Shown in pieces: positions 16,601-19,336 of a stretch of DNA of 19,336 bases. Both the position numbers and the translations under genes were made by a program. The notes under the pieces are model-generated. The model searched no databases, was not told the DNA's origin, and was given only the letters and a program-made list of their open reading frames with translations. The stretch is from Baffinella frigidus (Eukaryota; Cryptophyceae; Cryptomonadales; Baffinellaceae): assembly GCA_026770585.1 (NCBI GenBank), contig MU647419.1, positions 24,100 to 43,435 on the forward strand, read 5' to 3'. Within the stretch, counting starts at the first letter, position 1. Each line of letters starts with the position of its first letter.

Positions 16601-16725
16601 TGGTTGAGAGAAGCTTCGGGGACGGCAGCCAGGTCGCGGGCGGCAGCATCGGAGAGGACAGCGCGGCTCGGGGCTTGCCTGAGGCGCTGCGCATGGAGGA
16701 AGGGCGGGGGAGCGTGGGTGGATGA
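9710..16725 (+). CDS. ADP-ribosyltransferase / membrane / leucine-rich-repeat protein, 14 exons
   Basis: Exons by GT/AG, phase and protein continuity: 9710-9961, 10064-10105, 10369-10455, 10615-10733, 10893-11325, 11991-12060, 12219-12258, 12381-12429, 12676-12768, 13741-13806, 13946-13993, 14197-15027, 15248-15316, 15412-16725. The joined product is about 1170 residues. Order: N-terminal region (1-127), a pre-core region with LTAAEVLAVRMWSGPMFVDYN, the ART core with Arg (VYRG, 312-315), Ser (S338) and ExE (383-385), a hydrophobic region (about 580-680), leucine-rich repeats (about 973-1068) and a Cys-rich hydrophobic tail (about 1086-1108). ART enzymes transfer ADP-ribose from NAD+ to protein side chains; an ExE pair is typical of arginine-directed members. 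Substrate unknown. The ATG at 9710 directly follows a CCCCCCCTTCAG acceptor-like site, so a 5' exon may exist. Least certain are the exon 11 acceptor and the 12/13 junction. Confidence 0.72.
11474..11581. repeat. Imperfect inverted-repeat element in intron 5
   Basis: GCTAAAGGGCTTCAAGGTTC at the left faces GAACCGAAAAGCCCTTTAAG at the right. The centre has GACCGCCCC facing GGGGGGGTCAACCCC. It sits in the 665-nt intron 5 of the ART gene. A short duplicated motif (GGGCGTACTTGGAGCC) follows at about 11666 and 11682. Confidence 0.45.
11825..11972 (+). repeat. Left arm of a 148-bp intronic inverted repeat
   Basis: It runs from TTGCAAACTCCAGTTTTCTG to TTTATGTGAGTAAC. It is the reverse complement of 12948-13095 with about 10 mismatches by eye and no gaps. 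It ends 18 bp before exon 6 of the ART gene. Its inner end holds a small imperfect hairpin (GTCACATTATTCACAG facing TATGTGAGTAAC). Confidence 0.85.
11991..12768 (+). CDS. ART catalytic core, exons 6-9 of the 14-exon gene
   Basis: These four short exons (70, 40, 49 and 93 nt) hold all three ART signature positions. Exon 6 starts with VYRGVANRAITDKDFKAG, the NAD-binding Arg motif. Exon 7 gives GAQSFTLDKNVALT, the serine motif with a central S-F-T instead of the more usual S-T-S. Exons 8-9 give YLFEVQ and VDRGADISSLSYYPEERE, with the ExE pair at its end. Phases run 0, 1, 2, 0, 0, so the set of 252 nt starts and ends at phase 0. The exon 7 donor GTACAG was chosen over a GT five bases later because only it joins to exon 8 in frame. 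All residues normally needed for catalysis are present. Confidence 0.75.
12948..13095 (-). repeat. Right arm of the 148-bp intronic inverted repeat
   Basis: It begins GTTACTCACATAAAGTCTGTG and ends GGAGTTTGCAA, the inverted partner of 11825-11972. It lies in intron 9, about 180 bp after exon 9. The two arms flank exons 6-9 and no other exons. Confidence 0.85.
13201..13233. repeat. Perfect 15-bp-arm hairpin in intron 9
   Basis: CCGGGGAAAGACTTT, loop CGG, then AAAGTCTTTCCCCGG, with no mismatch. It is followed by a direct duplication of GTTCCACGCCAA at 13241-13264. The function is unknown; it lies deep in a 972-nt intron. Confidence 0.75.
13600..13716 (+). repeat. (CT)n microsatellite in intron 9
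   Basis: About 115 bp of CT/TC dinucleotides with occasional CG interruptions end 24 bp before the exon 10 acceptor (TCTCCCGCAG). On the sense strand it forms a very long polypyrimidine tract. The Ser-Leu frames across it are artefacts. Confidence 0.9.
14197..15027 (+). CDS. Exon 12 of the ART gene: hydrophobic, likely membrane-associated region
   Basis: 277 codons, from FPLLRRCTVQASAEML to DELRRAEEA. The first part is helical and charged (ELQALLLELQEETEPW). A long hydrophobic run follows around LVVWLLLLVYIAGVMWVP and WIILWILDTVLSTLSVGFF, then weaker segments near HWLMAFWVFYTEPF and TLWGAEVIALNFAF. I read this as one hairpin or two membrane segments plus a possible third; no signal peptide was seen at the proposed N-terminus. 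The frame closes at TGA 15046 just past a C6 run, so a splice at GTACCC (15028) to 15248 is preferred. The alternative of a one-base indel in the C-run is discussed among the findings. Confidence 0.65.
15317..15411 (-). repeat. Intron 13 of the ART gene, telomere-like sequence
   Basis: After the GTGACG donor the intron is CCCAACCCCGCATCCCTAAA, then ACCCGAAACC, CCCCAAACTCTAAACCCTAA, GCTCTAAACCAG. It is a diverged CCCTAAA array ending at the acceptor. The strand given is that of the G-rich repeat. Confidence 0.7.
15412..16725 (+). CDS. Exon 14 of the ART gene: leucine-rich repeats and Cys-rich tail
   Basis: 437 codons, beginning VMEALAGLSTMRLAEEHRG after AAACCAG. An uncharacterised helical and mixed region leads to two or three leucine-rich repeats of the RNase-inhibitor style (IEKLDLSGNLELRAGDSG, LPELEILDVSACRLGDGAA, LPKLRRLEASNNRVGLRGKK). 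Such repeats bind proteins. A Cys-rich hydrophobic stretch follows (CCWGCVLPICALMLTGGYCC), possibly a membrane anchor or lipidation site, then a polar tail to TGA 16723-16725. It is the longest uninterrupted coding stretch in the window and has coding-like composition. It could be read as a separate gene, but the phase-0 join to 15316 and the continuous + strand layout favour one gene. Confidence 0.72.
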   Translation: MMEALAGLSTMRLAEEHRGERFRKAVEHLVESCGELPMDDRATRVQFCRLRDLLRSKLGPGSQRSQYLEQKFGWMGEGDGLKRRSVSRLLELFKAGTDASTVTFRSSEVEDDWEAEHAGFFMCSCEYLDGFPLDQLCTGKLTGLEALALSRQQAAMLARFVTIHAPGDVTLTVGEQRVGVQFGKGAEAELFGLKEHWRDESCELFLQRRAWTVDVLRALVASAKCATSSRGEGLTPIPWIEKLDLSGNLELRAGDSGAEAAELIMELVRLALPELEILDVSACRLGDGAAAKIAEGVAQLPKLRRLEASNNRVGLRGKKALRRAWRRARKPNIFLFTCPEGLPDGQILDMMDGCCWGCVLPICALMLTGGYCCGLLNPDKCKTRRVADSREDDGGSLVERSFGDGSQVAGGSIGEDSAARGLPEALRMEEGRGSVGG

Positions 16726-16791
16726 GAGAGACAGAGAGAGGGTTGAGAGTGAGCGATGGGGGTGGTATGATCGTGGAAGGAAGGTGTCTTG

Positions 16792-16912
16792 TACAGGGGT
16801 ACCTCGCTCATAAGAAACCGCACACCCCTAGGATCCTACAGTAGGACGATGCCTAGGGCCCTATGGTGGTCCTAGGGGGGGGGCGGTTTCTTATGAGCGA
16901 GGTACCCCTGTA
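16792..16912. repeat. MITE-like palindrome, family 1, intact
   Basis: TACAGGGGTACCTCGCTCAT then AAGAAACCG faces CGGTTTCTTATGAGCGAGGT then ACCCCTGTA, 121 bp in all. The core is CCTAGGATCCTACAGTAGG... CCTAGGGCCCTATGGTGGTC. It lies 67 bp after the stop of the ART gene, so it may be in the 3' UTR. The terminal TA may be the target-site duplication. Confidence 0.85.
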
Positions 16913-16966
16913 AGTGGAAGCAAACGAGCAGCGCAAGCTCTGAGGTTGTGGCAGGGGGAAGCCCTC

Positions 16967-16993
16967 CTTCTTCTTCTTCTTCTTCTTCTTCTC
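16967..16993 (+). repeat. (TTC)n microsatellite
   Basis: About nine TTC units directly abut the family 2 element that begins at 16994. AAG/TTC runs also sit near repeats at 6327 and 6490. Confidence 0.85.
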
Positions 16994-17097
16994 TATCCCT
17001 TAAGTGACCAGTAGGCTCATACGCCCTACCGTAGGGCCCTAGGACCTGCCTAGCGCTTCCACGGGTGATTATTCGCCCGTTGGTCACTTAGGGGATA
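16994..17097. repeat. MITE-like palindrome, family 2
   Basis: TATCCCTTAAGTGACCAG faces TTGGTCACTTAGGGGATA. The core contains CATACGCCCTACCGTAGGGC then CCTAGGACCTGCCTAG, in the same orientation as the copy at 6106. Confidence 0.8.
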
Positions 17098-17178
17098 ACT
17101 CTCACTTGTTGACTTGATACAGGTTGTAGAAGGCCCTTGATCCTCTCGATAACTCCCCACAGATCAGTCCCGCCTCTC

Positions 17179-17215
17179 TACAGGTGTACCTCGCATCTAA
17201 GAGAGAGAGAGACCT
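17179..17215. repeat. Solo family 1 terminus
   Basis: TACAGGTGTACCTCGCATCT then AAGAGAGAGAGAGA resembles the family 1 left arm. No right arm was found. Nothing else is assignable in 17098-17310. Confidence 0.45.
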
Positions 17216-17310
17216 TCCGTACTACCAATATGGCCGCCATCTATGAGAAAGCGCGCCCCTCGTGATGCACTTAATGCGGTCCACTTGCCACGCCATACGT
17301 GGCCAGGGAT

Positions 17311-17414
17311 TATCCCTTAAGTGGCCAGGCCTCCAAATTTGGGGGCCTGAGGTCCTAGGCAGATCCTAGGGCCCTACGGTAGGGCGTATGCGCCTACTGG
17401 GCACTTAAGGGGTA
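17311..17414. repeat. MITE-like palindrome, family 2
   Basis: TATCCCTTAAGTGGCCAG faces CTGGGCACTTAAGGGGTA. The core (GGTCCTAGGCAGATCCTAGG then GCCCTACGGTAGGGCGTATG) has the orientation of the 4290 copy. Confidence 0.8.
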
Positions 17415-17468
17415 TACCTGGGTGGATCACTGTCATCGGGCCACCATCAGGCCCGAGGCAGGTACATG

Positions 17469-17586
17469 TACAGGGTTACTCGCGAATAATGACGCACACC
17501 TCCCTAGGGTCCTAAGGTAGGGCTAGATCTAGGAGAAATTGACCACCCTAGGGGGCGCGTTTCCTTATTCACGAGGAACCCCTGTA
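17469..17586. repeat. MITE-like palindrome, family 1, diverged
   Basis: TACAGGGTTACTCGCGAATA faces TTATTCACGAGGAACCCCTG then TA. The core retains CCCTAGGGTCCTA and CCACCCTAGGGGG. The sequence from here to 17866 has no gene; the 109-codon frame 17621-17950 runs into the next element. Confidence 0.7.
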
Positions 17587-17866
17587 CCGCAGGCGCCTCC
17601 TGTAGGGTCCCGCTCTCGATTTGAAATGGCACATTTTAAAGGCCAAGTCCAGAATCTGGACTCAGAGGTCCAGGTATGAATATTTAAAATCGCTGAACTG
17701 TTCCCTCGTTGCTCGGCAGCGGCCTGGGGGGAGGCTTTTTATTGATAGTGGTACCCGCCTACTCTGGGGCCCGAGGAGGGGCGAGTTCCCTTATGATTTA
17801 GGTATCCCTGAAGGCGCAAGTGCAGAGGCTCGACGGGACACGAGAGGGGGACAAGCCATCCGCTCC

Positions 17867-17987
17867 TACAGGGGTACCTCGCTCATAAGAAACCGCCTCT
17901 CCCTAGGACCCTACAGTCGGCCTATTCCTAGGGCCCTATGGTGGTCCTAGGGGGTGGTCAGTTTCTTATGAGCGAGGTACCCCTGTA
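17867..17987. repeat. MITE-like palindrome, family 1, intact
   Basis: 121 bp, nearly identical to the copy at 16792-16912 in length, termini and core. Read as protein, its arm gives the peptide YRGTSLIRN on either strand, so it creates spurious ends on automatic gene models. Confidence 0.85.
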
Positions 17988-18106
17988 GTCAACTTTTGGG
18001 CGCCTAGCCAACTCTTGGGGGATGCTTCGGAACTCCTCATGTTCGCGGCTACCCACAATCAGGTCGTTCACGTGGTGCCAGGAGGCCTCCCCCCTTCGGC
18101 CCTCAC

Positions 18107-18183
18107 ACGCTGCTGAGAGACCTTCATTAACACGACCACAGCCTGAGTGAGGGCCGCTGCTGAGAGAGACCTTCATTAACACC
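18107..18183 (+). repeat. Short direct repeat, about 25 bp, two copies
   Basis: GCTGCTGAGAGACCTTCATT then AACAC occurs near 18109, and with a two-base GA insertion near 18156. No gene is supported in 17988-18212. Confidence 0.65.
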
Positions 18184-18212
18184 ATCCCCGCTCGCACTCG
18201 TCAACGCATACC

Positions 18213-18373
18213 CTAGCTCTGTTCCACTCGATTTGGTCTCGCCAATTTGGCGAGACCAGATCGCAACGGTTCGCCAAAAGTTGACAAATCCCTTTGAAAA
18301 AGATGACTTTTGGCGTTTTGAGTTGAATAAAAGGACATAATCGATTTAGTCTACCAGAGTGAAACAGAGCTAG
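18213..18373. repeat. MITE-like element with CTAGCTCTG termini (family C-like)
   Basis: CTAGCTCTGTTCCACTC faces GAGTGAAACAGAGCTAG, 17 bp with one mismatch. Inside is a separate hairpin GGTCTCGCCAA-T-TTGGCGAGACC at 18235-18257. The termini match the element at 1163-1283 but the interior is different. Confidence 0.65.
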
Positions 18374-18456
18374 ATACCCCCGCCCATCCTTCGTCTCCAC
18401 CACCACCCGCAGCCGCCCCGCCACCGCGCATGCGTGGCCCCCACGGAGGCTATCTA

Positions 18457-18629
18457 CCCTCCAACCCTCACGGAAGGACCAAATCGATTGATTTCGACCT
18501 GTTCCCAAAAGTTGATTTTGTACCAAGATTGGGACTTAAGTTGACACAAAGACCCCAGACCTGGGGTCTCTGCAAGGTGAATCTGAGGTCTAAAAATCGA
18601 CGATTTGGTCTTTCCGTGAGGGTTGGTGG
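18457..18629. repeat. Palindromic MITE-like element, family A copy 2
   Basis: CCCTCCAACCCTCACGGAAG then GACCAAATCG faces CGATTTGGTCTTTCCGTGAG then GGTTGGTGG. It is the same family as 840-989. An inner hairpin GACCCCAGACCTGGGGTC lies at the centre. Confidence 0.7.
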
Positions 18630-18631
18630 AC

Positions 18632-18744
18632 CTCTGCCCGAGTTTTATCCTGGCTGGTCCTAAAGGCGTTCTATTCGCCCGTGTGTGCTGAATTTCTACT
18701 CTTAAATACATTTAAGGACGAGTCAGAATAGAACTCAGGCAGAG
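18632..18744. repeat. Palindromic MITE-like element, family C copy 3
   Basis: CTCTGCCCGAGTTTTATCCT faces AGAATAGAACTCAGGCAGAG. The centre (GGCGTTCTATTCGCCC... CTCTTAAATACATTTAAGGA) matches 1163-1283 closely. It follows the family A copy with only two bases between. Confidence 0.75.
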
Positions 18745-18823
18745 GTGGGCTATGTCTTCACCCTGCTAGCACGCGGGGAAATGAGGGACGCGATCACACG
18801 CCCCACGCGTCTCTGCACCTGGT

Positions 18824-19336
18824 GTGGGGTTGGGGTTTAGGGGTTCGGGCTCAGGGCTTAGGGTTCAGAGTTCAGGATTTAGGGTTTAGGGTTGAACGTT
18901 GAGGGTTTAGGGTTTAGGGTTTAGGGTTTAGGGTTTAGGGTTTAGGGTTTAGAGTGTAGGGTTTAGCGTATAGGGTGTAGGGTTTGGGGTTCAGGGTTCA
19001 GGATTCAGGGTTCGGGGTTCAGGGGTTACATGTACATCCATGCAGGGTTCTGCGTGTCGGGTTCCGGGTTCAGGGGGGAGGGTTCAGGGTTCAGGGTTCA
19101 GGGGTTCGGGTGTAGGGCTCAGGGGCTACATCCATGTAGGGCTCAGGGTGTCGGGTTTAGGATTTCGGGTTCAGGATTCAGGGTTCAGGGTTCAGGGTTC
19201 AGGGTTCAGGGGTTCGGGTTCAGGATTCAGGGTTCAGGGTTCAGGATTCAGGGTTCAGGGTTCAGGGTTCATGGTTCAGGGTTCAGGGGTTCGGGTTCAG
19301 GGTTCAGGGTTCAGGGTTCAGGGTTTAGGGTTCAGG
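18824..19336 (+). repeat. Degenerate telomere-like array (TTTAGGG/TTCAGGG)n to the window end
   Basis: About 510 bp. The first part has clean TTTAGGG units (18902-18952); from 18980 onward TTCAGGG becomes the main unit, with GGTTCGGG and GGATTCAGG variants. Two copies of ACATCCATG(C/T)AGGG punctuate it (about 19033 and 19128). The G-rich strand points to the window end, as at a right chromosome end, but the degeneracy suggests subtelomeric or interstitial sequence. Confidence 0.9.

Noticed and set aside
16029-16823. 264-codon minus-strand frame opposite exon 14
   Set aside because: Antisense shadow of the LRR exon; it starts inside the family 1 palindrome.
1-19336. tRNA or rRNA genes
   Set aside because: I saw no tRNA arm pattern or conserved rRNA core on either strand; this was by eye and not a covariance-model search.

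Overview
This is a eukaryotic nuclear fragment rich in short palindromic elements. The signs are split genes with GT-AG introns, long arrays of the plant/algal-type telomere unit TTTAGGG (CCCTAAA on the + strand), CT and AAG microsatellites, and many MITE-like inverted repeats with AT-poor cores. The telomere unit, the ankyrin protein and an ADP-ribosyltransferase/LRR protein of a type I associate with alveolate and other secondary algae suggest a protist alga, perhaps a chromerid or dinoflagellate relative. That placement is inference; nothing here proves a species.

Layout. Positions 1-4560 hold no gene I can defend. They contain MITE-like palindromes (399-764, 840-989, 1016-1154, 1163-1283), a GC-rich block open in several frames (1284-2290), a chain of unrelated local direct duplications (2294-3753), and three more palindromes (4171-4557). 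Positions 4628-5767 look like the 3' end of a small split gene whose introns consist almost entirely of CCCTAAA-type repeats, with a duplicated 39-nt mini-exon. Positions 5768-7080 are repeat debris and more telomere-like tracts. A minus-strand ankyrin-repeat protein occupies about 7269-8324. Another palindrome (8503-8598) and about 1.1 kb of non-coding DNA follow.

The main gene runs on the + strand from about 9710 to 16725. I could reconstruct 14 exons by GT/AG sites, reading phase and protein continuity, giving about 1170 residues. It has an N-terminal region, an ADP-ribosyltransferase (ART) core with the R-S-ExE residues in order across exons 6-9, a hydrophobic membrane-like region (exon 12), leucine-rich repeats and a Cys-rich hydrophobic tail (exon 14). 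Introns 5 and 9 carry a roughly 148-bp inverted repeat that brackets exactly the four exons holding the catalytic motifs. Those four exons total 252 nt and are phase-neutral.

Positions 16792-18744 hold at least seven palindromic elements from three or four families, two of which share an internal core although their termini differ. From 18824 to the window end is a degenerate TTTAGGG/TTCAGGG array, either a subtelomere or (on the minus strand) another telomere-like intron.

The strongest unexplained signals are telomere-like arrays sitting as introns with boundaries at exact splice sites, the inverted intronic repeats around the ART catalytic exons, and the modular MITE families.
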